From positions 5,371,501-5,435,500 of the forward strand of contig NZ_CP083952.1 in NCBI RefSeq assembly GCF_006442545.2: DNA of 64,000 nt, written 5' to 3'. Of the stretch, positions 1 to 8,567 are shown one piece after another; position 1 is the stretch's first letter, and each line of letters opens with the position of its first letter. The notes beneath the pieces are model-generated. The model saw only the letters and a list, made by a program, of their open reading frames with translations, had not been told where the DNA came from and did not search any database. The position numbers and the translations under genes are program-made. Source of the stretch: Mesorhizobium sp. B2-1-8 (GTDB lineage: Bacteria; Pseudomonadota; Alphaproteobacteria; Rhizobiales; Rhizobiaceae).

Positions 1-727
1 ACTGACCATAATAAAGGCCTTCCTTCTCCGCCTTGAACCAGGTCTCGTTGGTACGGCCCGGAATGGCGTCGATCTTGATGCCGAAAGACGGCATGGCGAA
101 GGAGTGGATCACGTCGGTCGCGGTGACGAGCACGCGGGTCATGGTGTTGACCGGCACCACCAGCTCATTGTCGACAGCGAGCAGGCGCGGATAGACCTTG
201 CGGTCTTCCTTGCCGGCGGCGGCGCGGTCACCGTCCTGGAGGATCGCGGAGTTGAAGGCGAGCGTGTTGTCGGTCTGGTACTCGTAGTCCCAGTTCCACT
301 GGTTGCCGGTCGCCTTGACCGTCAGCTTGGCCTCTTCCGGCGGGGTGTATTGCGCGGTCAGGAGTTGGAACGAGGGAATGGCAAGGCAGAGCAGGACGAC
401 GACCGGACCGACGGTCCAGATCACCTCGATCAGCGTGTTGTGGCTGGTCTTGGAGGGAACCGGGTTCGCGCTCGCACGAAACCTCACGATGCAGTAGGCG
501 AGGAGAAGGAGCACCAGGATGGTGATCGGAACGATGAACCACATCGTGTAGTTTCCGAACCACTCAATCTGCCGCATCATGTCGGTCGCCGGCGCCTGGA
601 AGGTGGTCTCCCACTCCACGGGCTGATCGGCATGGGCGGATGTGCCGGCAAAAATCGTGGCGGCGGCACAAGCACTCAGAAACTTGGCACTTGCTAGAAA
701 CCTGGCGCCAGCTAGGAAATTTCTCAT
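1..727 (-). CDS. coxB: Cytochrome c oxidase subunit II, 3' part outside the window
   Basis: Subunit II of the aa3-type terminal oxidase, which takes electrons from cytochrome c through the CuA centre on the periplasmic side. About 242 codons are visible. The start ATG (725-727) is followed by a signal-like segment ending near AGTSAHA, then the two-helix membrane hairpin and the periplasmic cupredoxin domain. Visible landmarks are NQWNWDYEYQ and DVIHSFAMPSFGIKID, which carries the first CuA His. The window stops at YYGQ, just before the expected CSELCG copper motif, so the copper site cannot be checked. The N-terminus has an imperfect peptide repeat (FLAGARFLASAKFLSA) made by an imperfect DNA repeat around 680-725. 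The gene is divergent from the following ialB-like gene. Confidence 0.95.
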   Translation of the reverse strand, partial: MRNFLAGARFLASAKFLSACAAATIFAGTSAHADQPVEWETTFQAPATDMMRQIEWFGNYTMWFIVPITILVLLLLAYCIVRFRASANPVPSKTSHNTLIEVIWTVGPVVVLLCLAIPSFQLLTAQYTPPEEAKLTVKATGNQWNWDYEYQTDNTLAFNSAILQDGDRAAAGKEDRKVYPRLLAVDNELVVPVNTMTRVLVTATDVIHSFAMPSFGIKIDAIPGRTNETWFKAEKEGLYYGQ

Positions 728-1103
728 CGCCCTCTTCGTCTCCCAGTTCCTCGCGGCCTTGCCAACGAGAATAACGAACAATGCCGGGACGGGAATCCCG
801 ACAGTCTCAAGGTGGTTCAAACCATACTCTTTTTCCCTCCGCAAGAAAGGAGCGGTCGAAACCGTGCGGCATTTTTGCGCGCGAGCTGACGTGGCTCTTG
901 CGGGGCAATGGCCATGGTGGCGAATCGCGTATGTTCGGCGGGCTGTCCGTCCCATGCCGGCGACGCGGGCAAAGCGTCGTAATTCAGGCGAATTTGGCAG
1001 GGAAAAGCGCTGCATTGCCTGTTTCGGGACAGTCCGGCCGCGGTCTCGTCCTTTACTTGGCATTGGCGCGGCTTAAAGTGCCGTGATTCGCAATGGAGCC
1101 GTC
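728..1103. other. Intergenic region between divergent coxB and ialB genes
   Basis: About 375 bases that should hold the divergent promoters of coxB and the ialB-like gene. Short open frames exist on the plus strand but have Arg/Pro/Gly-rich shadow composition and no family resemblance. I see no convincing terminator, RNA gene or repeat here. Confidence 0.5.
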
Positions 1104-1664
1104 ATGAACTCTTGGCTTTCGAGACTGAGGCATACGCGACCGGGCCTCTCGAGAACCCTGGCGAACGCCGTGTTTCTCGCCGTCCTGTCCGCGGCCGGTC
1201 TGTTCGTCGCTGGTCAAGCCGATGCCGCCCAGCCGAGCGGCACGGTCAAGTCGACGCATGGCGCCTGGTCGATCATCTGCGACACGCCGGCCGGAGCCAC
1301 CTCGGAACAATGCGTGATGATGCAGAACGTCGTCGCCGAGGACCGTCCGGAGATGGGGCTTTCGGTCGTCGTGCTGCGCACCGCCGACAACAAGGCCGAG
1401 ATCCTGCGCGTGCTGGCGCCGCTCGGCGTGCTGTTGCCGAACGGCCTCGGCCTCAACGTCGACGGCAAGGACATCGGCCGCGCCTATTTCGTGCGCTGCT
1501 TCCAGGACGGCTGTTATGCCGAGGTCATTCTCGAAAAGCCGCTGCTCGACACGCTGAAGACCGGCACGTCGGCAACGTTCATCGTCTTCCAGACGCCTGA
1601 GGAAGGCATCGGCATCCCGGTCGACCTCAAGGGTTTCGCCGAGGGTTTCGCCGCCCTGCCCTGA
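1104..1664 (+). CDS. Invasion-associated locus B (IalB) family secreted protein
   Basis: A 186-residue exported protein. The N-terminus has a basic segment, a long hydrophobic core (NAVFLAVLSAAGLFVAG) and a cleavage-like AQADAAQ site. The mature part has the IalB layout: GAWSIICD, QCVMMQNV, and the paired cysteines in YFVRCFQDGCYAEV, which are likely disulphide-bonded in the periplasm. IalB was named in Bartonella, but homologues are common in non-pathogenic Rhizobiales and their molecular role is unsettled. I chose the ATG at 1104 because it puts the signal peptide at the N-terminus. An in-frame GTG at 1083 would add seven residues. Confidence 0.85.
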   Translation: MNSWLSRLRHTRPGLSRTLANAVFLAVLSAAGLFVAGQADAAQPSGTVKSTHGAWSIICDTPAGATSEQCVMMQNVVAEDRPEMGLSVVVLRTADNKAEILRVLAPLGVLLPNGLGLNVDGKDIGRAYFVRCFQDGCYAEVILEKPLLDTLKTGTSATFIVFQTPEEGIGIPVDLKGFAEGFAALP

Positions 1665-1835
1665 TCGCGGCTTCGCGCTGAACCAGACCTGGACGCGGCT
1701 TTTGCCGACCCCAGACGCATGCCTTGCATCCAGCGGACGGTGTCATTCGTCGGCGCCGATCTTCATTGCCGATTGTGCGGGCGCGGCTTCACGCCTACAT
1801 CGGGGTAAAGCAATCATCCCACGGACGGACGCGCC

Positions 1836-3248
1836 ATGAACAGCCTGATCGGCCAATTCGACATTTCAGACGACCGCATCAAGCAGATCGTCGCCGACAC
1901 CATCAAGGGCGCCGAAGACGGCGAGCTTTTCCTCGAATACAGCGAGAGCGAAGCGCTGATGTTCGACAACGGCCGGCTCAAGACCGCCAATTTCAACACC
2001 GACCAAGGCTTTGGCCTGCGTGCGGTCGCGGGCGAAGCCAGCGGCTACGCCCATTCCAGCGACCTGTCCGAGGCATCGCTGCTGCGCGCGGCCGAAGCCG
2101 TGTCGACAGTCAAGGGTGGCTATTCCGGTACGCTTGCCGCAGCCCCCGCCCGAACCAACCGCCACCTCTACGGCGACGAGAACCCGATCCCCTCGCCTTC
2201 CTTCGAGGCCAAGGCGAAGCTGCTGCAGGAAATCGACGCCTGGCTGCGCGCCGAGGATCAGCGCGTGCGCCAGGTGACGGCCTCGATCGCCGCGTCCTGG
2301 CAGCATGTCGAGATCGTTCGCGCCGACGGCCAGGTGGTGCGCGATATCAGGCCGCTGGTCCGCGTCAACGTCTCGGTCGTCGTCGGCGACGGCGACCGCC
2401 AGGAGAGCGGCTCCTATGGCATGGGCGGACGCAAGGCGTTCGGCGACTTCCTTATCGAGGATAGCTGGAAGCACGCCGCCAGGGAGGCACTCAGGCAGGC
2501 GCTGGTCAATTTGGAGGCGATCCCGGCCCCGGCCGGTACTTTCGACATCGTGCTGTCCAGCGGCTGGCCGGGCGTCATGCTGCACGAAGCCGTCGGGCAC
2601 GGACTGGAAGGCGATTTCAACCGCAAGAAGACATCGGCCTTCGCCGGCCTGATGGGGCAGCAGGTGGCCGCCAAGGGCGTTACGGTCGTCGACGACGGCA
2701 CCATCCCCGAACGGCGAGGGTCGCTGACCGTCGACGACGAAGGCACGCCTTCGGCCCGCAACGTGCTGATCGAGGACGGCAAGCTGGTCGGCTACATGCA
2801 GGACCGGCAGAATGCCCGGCTGATGGGCATGAAAGCCACCGGCAACGGCCGGCGCGAAGGCTATGCGCACCAGCCGATGCCGCGCATGACCAACACCTAC
2901 ATGACCTCGGGCGACATGGGGCCGGACGAGATCATCGCTTCCGTCAAGAACGGCATCTACGCCGTCTCCTTCGGCGGCGGCCAGGTCGACATCACGTCGG
3001 GCAAATTCGTGTTCGGCTGCACCGAGGCCTACATGATCGAGAACGGCAAGGTGACGCAGCCGATCAAGGGCGCCATGCTGATCGGCAACGGGCCTGACGC
3101 CATGCACCGCGTCACGATGGTCGGCAACGACATGAAGCTCGACAATGGCATCGGCATGTGCGGCAAGGCCGGCCAGGGCGTACCCGTCGGCGTCGGCCAG
3201 CCGCATCTGAGGATGAACCAGATGACGGTCGGCGGCACGCGGGTTTGA
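1836..3248 (+). CDS. tldD: Metalloprotease TldD
   Basis: A 470-residue TldD/PmbA-family zinc protease. With its partner TldE/PmbA (not in this window) it forms a heterodimer that degrades unfolded peptides and matures some modified peptides; it acts in the cytoplasm. The zinc-binding motif is clear: HEAVGH at residues 250-255 (H250, E251, H255), followed by GLEGDFNRKKTSAF. The glycine-rich C-terminal half (SFGGGQVDITSGKFVFGCTEAYM) is also typical. Length matches the family. The gene stands alone on the plus strand, beside coxB, a neighbourhood seen in other alphaproteobacteria. Confidence 0.96.
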   Translation: MNSLIGQFDISDDRIKQIVADTIKGAEDGELFLEYSESEALMFDNGRLKTANFNTDQGFGLRAVAGEASGYAHSSDLSEASLLRAAEAVSTVKGGYSGTLAAAPARTNRHLYGDENPIPSPSFEAKAKLLQEIDAWLRAEDQRVRQVTASIAASWQHVEIVRADGQVVRDIRPLVRVNVSVVVGDGDRQESGSYGMGGRKAFGDFLIEDSWKHAAREALRQALVNLEAIPAPAGTFDIVLSSGWPGVMLHEAVGHGLEGDFNRKKTSAFAGLMGQQVAAKGVTVVDDGTIPERRGSLTVDDEGTPSARNVLIEDGKLVGYMQDRQNARLMGMKATGNGRREGYAHQPMPRMTNTYMTSGDMGPDEIIASVKNGIYAVSFGGGQVDITSGKFVFGCTEAYMIENGKVTQPIKGAMLIGNGPDAMHRVTMVGNDMKLDNGIGMCGKAGQGVPVGVGQPHLRMNQMTVGGTRV

Positions 3249-3462
3249 GGCTCGGTCCGGTATCATCACCCGCTGAGTGATGTTTCCGGACGCAGGCGCC
3301 CTCGACCATGCCCATCGTCGTTCTGACAGGTGCGGGCATTTCGGCGGCCGGACCTTGAAGTGAACACAATCCCATTAACAAATTATTAGGTCTTTGACTG
3401 CCTGGGCTGCCTTTTGCGCACGAACGCAGCACCAGCTCCTCGTTGCGGTGGTGGTTTTGGCA

Positions 3463-4134
3463 ATGCGGTACTCCCCCGTCCTGGCTCTCCAGCTTGGCCT
3501 TGTTTCGTTGATTGGCGCGACATCGCTGCTAGCCAGCCCGGCGTCGGCGCAGTCGACATTGTTCAGGTCGCGATCGACCCAATATGCCATGGGCGGGTTG
3601 CGCTCGGCCTCCGTGGGTGGAAGCACCAGCGTCCCCTACGGTTGGATCGATTTCTGTCATCGCCGACCAAAAGAATGCAAGGTGCCTGCTCTGCCGGCCG
3701 TGAACGTCAAGCTGACGGCGCGGACCCTCCGCATCCTCAAACGGATAAATCAGAAGGCGAACAGTTCCATCAAACCCGTGAGCAATTACGAGCACTGGGG
3801 CACGATGATGGACCACTGGGACTATCCGGTGGACGGCAAGGGCGACTGCAAGATCTACGCGCTCTACAAGCGCAAGCTCCTTCAGGAGGCTGGATTTCCC
3901 CGGCAGGCGCTGCTGATGACGGTGGTGCGCGATCTGAACAATGAGGGCCACACCATCCTGACGGTGAAGACGGACAAGGGCGATCTCATCCTCGACAATA
4001 TGGTCGACGAAATCAGGCCCTGGAACGCGACCGGCTATTATTTCCTGAAACGTCAATCGCAGCAGAATCCGAATATCTGGCTGTCGGTCAACCAGCGAGG
4101 CGGCACCGCGAAGCGAATATTGCCCGACTCGTAA
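3463..4134 (+). CDS. Transglutaminase-like cysteine peptidase (BTLCP, DUF920 type)
   Basis: A 223-residue predicted periplasmic protein of the bacterial transglutaminase-like cysteine protease family. A signal peptide runs from MRYSPVLALQLG to about SPASAQS. The catalytic triad is visible as C129 in GKGDCKIYA, H163 in EGHTILTV and D178 in ILDNMVDE. In other proteobacteria relatives such as LapG cleave surface adhesins under c-di-GMP control. No adhesin or LapD-like partner lies next to this gene, so its substrate is unknown. The ATG at 3463 gives a normal signal peptide; a TTG at 3394 would add a 23-residue extension. Confidence 0.88.
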   Translation: MRYSPVLALQLGLVSLIGATSLLASPASAQSTLFRSRSTQYAMGGLRSASVGGSTSVPYGWIDFCHRRPKECKVPALPAVNVKLTARTLRILKRINQKANSSIKPVSNYEHWGTMMDHWDYPVDGKGDCKIYALYKRKLLQEAGFPRQALLMTVVRDLNNEGHTILTVKTDKGDLILDNMVDEIRPWNATGYYFLKRQSQQNPNIWLSVNQRGGTAKRILPDS

Positions 4135-4384
4135 AGGCTGGAACTTGCTTAAATTGCGAATGGAGGCCAGGGCGAAGTCGCCGGTTTCCCGGAATTGCTC
4201 TCGCCGGGACCGTAGCGGTCTTCTTCGACCGCCTGACGCTTCATCGTCGTCGGTGAACTATCCGCAAGGCTTTGATCTGGTTTCCTAATCGGCGAGGAAT
4301 GCGGGAATAGCGTTGCAACATTTGCGGTGTCTGGTTGCCGTTTTCTTGCAATTCGATTTGACGATTCCCTTGTGCGCCGATGCG

Positions 4385-5802
4385 TGATTCACTCGTTTTG
4401 GCGGGCGAATCGAGGGGACGGCGAATGTCCAGGCCACGCGAGAAGCGCGAGACGGGAGAGCAGGACCTGTTCCGCTCCAGGCTCGATCAGATCATCAACA
4501 TGAAGCACGAGTTGGTGCGGCTGGCGCAGGCGATCGACTGGCCGGTGCTGGAGGAGCGTTTCGGCGCGGTCTATTCGGACGGTCCTGGCATGCCGCCCTT
4601 GCCGACGCGACTGATGGCGGGCCTTGCGATCCTGAAGCACACTTTCGACTTGTCGGACGAGGAGCTGTGCGCCCGCTGGGTGGAGAACCCCTACTTCCAG
4701 TATCTGTGCGGTGAAGAGTTCTTCCGCCACGAGCTCTCCTTCGAGCGCTCATCGATGACGCGCTGGCGCCAGCGCATGGGCGAGGAGCCGATCACGGCGC
4801 TCCTGCAAGAAAGCCTGGCGGTGGCGGTCAAGAGCGGAGCGATGAAGCCGGCCGATACGCGCCGGGTGATCGTCGACACGACCGTGCAGCCGAAGAACGT
4901 GATGTTCCCCACCGACGCCAAGCTCGTCAATCGGGCGCGCGAGCGGCTGGTGCGGCTGGCCAAGAAGGCGGGGCTCGATTTGCGCCAGACCTACGTGCGG
5001 GTCGGCAAGCTGGCGCTGATCAAGCACCAGCGCTACGCGCACGCCAAGCAGTTCAAGCGGGCCAACAAGGCGCTGCGCAAGCTCAAGACCTATCTCGGCC
5101 GCACCATTCGCGACATCTCCCGCCGGATCACCGGCCAAACGGACCTCGAGGCGAGCTTCAAGTGGCCGCTCTACCAGGCCTCGGCGGTTCTGGAGCAACG
5201 TCAGCGCCAGCGCGGCCGCAAAATCTACAGCCTGCACGCCCATGAGGTCGAGTGCATCGGCAAGGGCAAGGCGCATGCCCCTTACGAGTTCGGCGTCAAG
5301 GTCTCGATCGCCACGACGCTCGAACGCTCGAAGGGCGGCCAGTTCGCCCTGCACGCTAAGGCACTGCCCGGCAATCCCTATGACGGCCATACGCTCGCGA
5401 CCGTTATCCCCGACATGGAAAAGACCATCGGCAACGAAATCGGCCGCATCCTCGCCGACGCCGGATATCGCGGCCACAACGCACCTGAAAGCCACAAGCT
5501 CAGGGTCTTCACCGCCGGCCAGAAGCGCCGCGTCACACCTGCCATCAAGCGTCAGATGCGCAGGCGATCGGCAGTCGAACCCGTCATCGGCCACATCAAG
5601 GCCGAGCACCGCATGGGCCGCAACTACCTCGCCGGCGAACAGGGCGACGCCATCAACGCCATCCTCGCCGCCGCCGGCTACAACTTCTCGCTCCTGATCA
5701 AATGGTTCAGGCTGCTTTTGTGGCTTCTCATCACAGCACTCCAAAGCCGCCCCAGATCCAGCGCAGCCTGACCCACTTCATTGTTCACGGACGACTTCAT
5801 CA
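4385..5802. mobile_element. IS5-type insertion sequence, ends tentative
   Basis: About 1.4 kb around one DDE transposase gene, inserted between the cysteine peptidase and the caspase-like gene. The ends are a guess: the pattern TGATnnAnTCGT occurs at 4385-4396 and in inverted orientation at 5791-5802, but the match is only partial. No target-site duplication is visible next to these points. The transposase frame is intact, so the element could be active or recently arrived. Confidence 0.5.
4425..5771 (+). CDS. IS5-family DDE transposase
   Basis: A 448-residue transposase with a complete catalytic core. The DUF772-like N-terminal domain includes LPTRLMAGLAILKHTFDLSD. The acidic triad is D151 in VIVDTTVQ, D345 in LADAGYRG and E385 in AVEPVIGHIKAEHRMGRNYL, the Y-x-x-x-E-like DDE3 signature region. 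An ATG at 4380 would add 15 residues, but I chose 4425 because the sequence before it carries GAGGGG and the family usually begins near MSRPREK. No frameshift is seen. Confidence 0.9.
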   Translation: MSRPREKRETGEQDLFRSRLDQIINMKHELVRLAQAIDWPVLEERFGAVYSDGPGMPPLPTRLMAGLAILKHTFDLSDEELCARWVENPYFQYLCGEEFFRHELSFERSSMTRWRQRMGEEPITALLQESLAVAVKSGAMKPADTRRVIVDTTVQPKNVMFPTDAKLVNRARERLVRLAKKAGLDLRQTYVRVGKLALIKHQRYAHAKQFKRANKALRKLKTYLGRTIRDISRRITGQTDLEASFKWPLYQASAVLEQRQRQRGRKIYSLHAHEVECIGKGKAHAPYEFGVKVSIATTLERSKGGQFALHAKALPGNPYDGHTLATVIPDMEKTIGNEIGRILADAGYRGHNAPESHKLRVFTAGQKRRVTPAIKRQMRRRSAVEPVIGHIKAEHRMGRNYLAGEQGDAINAILAAAGYNFSLLIKWFRLLLWLLITALQSRPRSSAA

Positions 5803-5825
5803 ACCTGATGCCTCTACCTCGCAAG

Positions 5826-5854
5826 TTCACGGGCCGTAAAATCCGGCCCATGAA
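5826..5854. terminator. Stem-loop after the caspase-like gene
   Basis: An inverted repeat with 11-base arms and one mismatch (5826-5836 against 5844-5854) and a 7-base loop, about 40 bases beyond the stop of the leftward caspase-like gene. There is no clear T-tract, so termination is only a possibility. Confidence 0.4.
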
Positions 5855-5892
5855 CGGGGCGTTGCCGCCCTCGGCCGAGCAAGCCTGCCGGG

Positions 5893-8424
5893 CTATTGCT
5901 TGCAGGGCGGCTCCCCAGGATGCCCGCAGGTCGGCTTTTTGTTTCCCTGTGGCGGCTGCTCCCTGGGTTGCTGCGGCAGGCGTCGTTGCTGCTCCTGAGG
6001 CTGAGGCCTCGGCTGTTGCTGCAGGCGTCTCTCTTGCACCTGAGGCTTCGGCTGCGCCTGGAACTCCGGTCTTTGCGGCCTCAGCACCTGCACGTTCGGC
6101 CTTTGCTGCTTGAAGTTGCGCTGGACGTTGGTGCTCGCACCGGCGGAACCATCTTGACCGTTCGGTAACCGGCGGAACCTCCTGTTCCCATTGGCCGAAC
6201 CCTGATTCTGGCCGGAGAACGCGTTCGGATTGTTCTTCCTGAGCCGCTCCTGCGCGCTCGGCCGGTTGTCGGCCGGCGCGCCATTGACGGTCGGCAGCTT
6301 GCGGAGCTTCTTGCCCCTTTCGCTTCCGTTGGCCGAGCCTTGATCGCTGGATCCGACAGCCGTCTGGCCTGCCGAAAGATCCTTGCGGGTCAGCTTCTTC
6401 GGCCTGCCTCCGTTCTGGCCGGACAACGCATTCGGGTTGTTCTTCCTGAGCCTCTGCTGGGCGTTCTGCCCGTTCTCGCCCTGCGCGCCATTGACGGTCG
6501 GCGGCTTGCGGAACTTGCCATTCTTGCCCTGACCGTTGACAGCTCCGTTCTGCTGGCCATTGCCGGTAACGGCGGCACCGGCATTTCCGGTAGGCTGTTG
6601 GTTGCCGCTCACCGTGCCTTGCTTGCCCGGCACTTTCCGGTTTGGCGCGTTCTGGCCGTTGAGCACCGGCTTGCCGTTGACGAGCGGCAGCGTCTTGCCA
6701 TTGGCCCCCGGCAAGGCGTGGTCGGTAGAGCGCTTGCCCGTCTTCGACTGTGGCGTCGCATCCGGCTGCTGGCCTCGCGTGGCAGCCTGGCCGGGCTTCA
6801 GAGGCTGGCCGCCCTGACTCTGCTTCGACAGCACGGCCTTTTTCTGCAGCAGAGGCGGCAGCGCCACCTTGGCCGCGAGCGCGGCCGCGCCCGCACCAAC
6901 GGCCATCTTCTGCCCGGTGGTGAGACCGCCGCTTGGCTGCCCGGCCTGATTGGCGGTCTCGTTGATCGTCGTATTGTTGATGTTGTTGATGACGGTCGTG
7001 TTGTGGATGTTGTTGAAGATGATGTCGTTCGGCGGCGGCACGATGTGACGCGGCGGGTTGATGAACGCAGGTATCGGCACGAACACCGGCGTCGGCAGGA
7101 CGAAGACGTCGACCGGCGGCGGCGGCGCCGCCAGCACGACGAAATCCGGCGGCGGCGGCGGCAGGAAGATCACCGCGATCGGCGGTGGCGGCTCGAAGTT
7201 GAAATCGGGATCGTCGAAATAGAGCACCGGCCTGTCGACGTAGACGATTTCCTCCTCCGGCGGCGGCGGCAAATCATACTCATAGACGGTGAACTCCGCC
7301 GGGGGCTCCAGGGCAGCGTCGAAATGTTCGAGCCGCCGGCGCGCGTCCCAGGCATGCGGACCATGCGGATAGCGCCGCAGATAAGACCAGTAAGCTTCCG
7401 GCATGTCCTGCAGCCAGGTCTCGCGCCACGTGATCGCCTCGCGCCGCGCGGCGATCATGGCGCGCACGCGCTTGGCCATCGGATCGTGTGGATAAGTGAC
7501 GAGGAAATCCTCGTAGCCGCGCATCGTGTCGCGGTCGAGAGCCGCGACATAGGCGTCATGAGCGTTGAAATCGCGGATCGCCCTGGTCCGATTGGACCGG
7601 GATTCGGCCTCCGAAACCTTGGGCGCGGGCGCATCCGCAGCACGGTCGAAGAAGACGAACGGCGTGATGATTTTCGAGGCGTTCCACGGCACTTCCGCAC
7701 CTTGCGTCACCGCGTTGACACGCAGTCGTGTGCGATCGAACACGTCGTCAAGCGACAATCCGCCTTCGCGTATCATCTCGGCCAGTGCCTGGGCATAGGC
7801 GCCGTAGGGGCCTTTGCTCTCGGGCGCGACCGTTCCGGGAGCGGCGTTGAAGGCAATCAGCATGTTCGGATCGGGATCGACCAACGCAAGGCCGCCGGCC
7901 AGCGGCTCTTTCCACTTCGGGAAGGCATTTGGCCGCGCCGCGTCAAGCACGACGACGTTGACCTTGGTCGGCAATCCGGCCAGCGACTTGGTGACATCGG
8001 AGAGCCGCATCGCCTGAAGCGGCACGTCGGCCGGACTGGCGATCTGGGCATCGATCGGCAAGTAGTAATTCTCCCCTTCGAACTGCACGCCGTGGCCGGC
8101 AAGATAGACGAAGACAATCGCGTCTGGGCCGGCGGCGGAGACCTTGCCGAGGAAATCGCGCAATGCGCCGCGCAGCGATTCCTGGTCGACATCGCGCGCC
8201 CCGACCACATCGAACCCAGCCGCCTGCAAGGTCTGCGCGATCAGGCCCGCATCATTGGCGGCGGTCGCGAGTTCGCCGGACTGATACGCGCCATTGCCGA
8301 TGACGAAGGCCAAGCGCTTTTCACCTTGCGCGAGGGCTCCAGTCGCGGAACTGACCGCGAAAAAGACAAGAACGACTATGAGGCCGGTGAATTTCTGAAG
8401 CATCTGCATGTCCGTTGTCGCCAT
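5893..8424 (-). CDS. Caspase-fold (peptidase C14) protein lacking the catalytic Cys, with repetitive tail
   Basis: An 843-residue exported protein. Residues 1-33 form a signal peptide or anchor. Residues 36-260 are a caspase p20-like domain. The catalytic His is present (H111 in YLAGHGVQFEGENYYLP), but the position normally held by Cys in LDACR is Ala here (A163 in VVVLDAARPNAF, codon GCG). The protein is therefore predicted to be a pseudo-protease. Residues ~285-370 contain two short helical repeats (YEDFLVTYPHDPMAKRV; WSYLRRYPHGPHAWDAR). A Pro-rich segment follows at ~380-460, then an Asn/Gln/Gly/Lys-rich tail with a repeated unit of about 35 residues and a Gln/Pro/Arg-rich end closing in CGHPGEPPCKQ. 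The partner and role are unknown. Confidence 0.82.
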   Translation of the reverse strand: MATTDMQMLQKFTGLIVVLVFFAVSSATGALAQGEKRLAFVIGNGAYQSGELATAANDAGLIAQTLQAAGFDVVGARDVDQESLRGALRDFLGKVSAAGPDAIVFVYLAGHGVQFEGENYYLPIDAQIASPADVPLQAMRLSDVTKSLAGLPTKVNVVVLDAARPNAFPKWKEPLAGGLALVDPDPNMLIAFNAAPGTVAPESKGPYGAYAQALAEMIREGGLSLDDVFDRTRLRVNAVTQGAEVPWNASKIITPFVFFDRAADAPAPKVSEAESRSNRTRAIRDFNAHDAYVAALDRDTMRGYEDFLVTYPHDPMAKRVRAMIAARREAITWRETWLQDMPEAYWSYLRRYPHGPHAWDARRRLEHFDAALEPPAEFTVYEYDLPPPPEEEIVYVDRPVLYFDDPDFNFEPPPPIAVIFLPPPPPDFVVLAAPPPPVDVFVLPTPVFVPIPAFINPPRHIVPPPNDIIFNNIHNTTVINNINNTTINETANQAGQPSGGLTTGQKMAVGAGAAALAAKVALPPLLQKKAVLSKQSQGGQPLKPGQAATRGQQPDATPQSKTGKRSTDHALPGANGKTLPLVNGKPVLNGQNAPNRKVPGKQGTVSGNQQPTGNAGAAVTGNGQQNGAVNGQGKNGKFRKPPTVNGAQGENGQNAQQRLRKNNPNALSGQNGGRPKKLTRKDLSAGQTAVGSSDQGSANGSERGKKLRKLPTVNGAPADNRPSAQERLRKNNPNAFSGQNQGSANGNRRFRRLPNGQDGSAGASTNVQRNFKQQRPNVQVLRPQRPEFQAQPKPQVQERRLQQQPRPQPQEQQRRLPQQPREQPPQGNKKPTCGHPGEPPCKQ

Positions 8425-8567
8425 CGGTTTATATTAGTAACGACGAATGGGCCGAAATGTTTCCCAAAGATGCGAAATTAGGAGCCCGCACAAAGGCGGC
8501 TTTTGGGGCGCAATTTCGTCGAAAGAACAGAGGCTTCAGAAATTTCCTGCGAACCGGAGGTCGTGAA

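Noticed and set aside
1866..3269. 467-residue frame antisense to tldD
   Set aside because: It mirrors the real tldD gene and has Ala/Asp/Gly/His-rich composition without family motifs; a product of high GC content.
4376..5810. Target-site duplication of the insertion sequence
   Set aside because: Bases flanking the tentative ends do not match; the ends themselves are only weakly supported.
6340..8481. 713-residue plus-strand frame
   Set aside because: Lies wholly opposite the caspase-like gene, with Arg-rich repeats and no domain; shadow.
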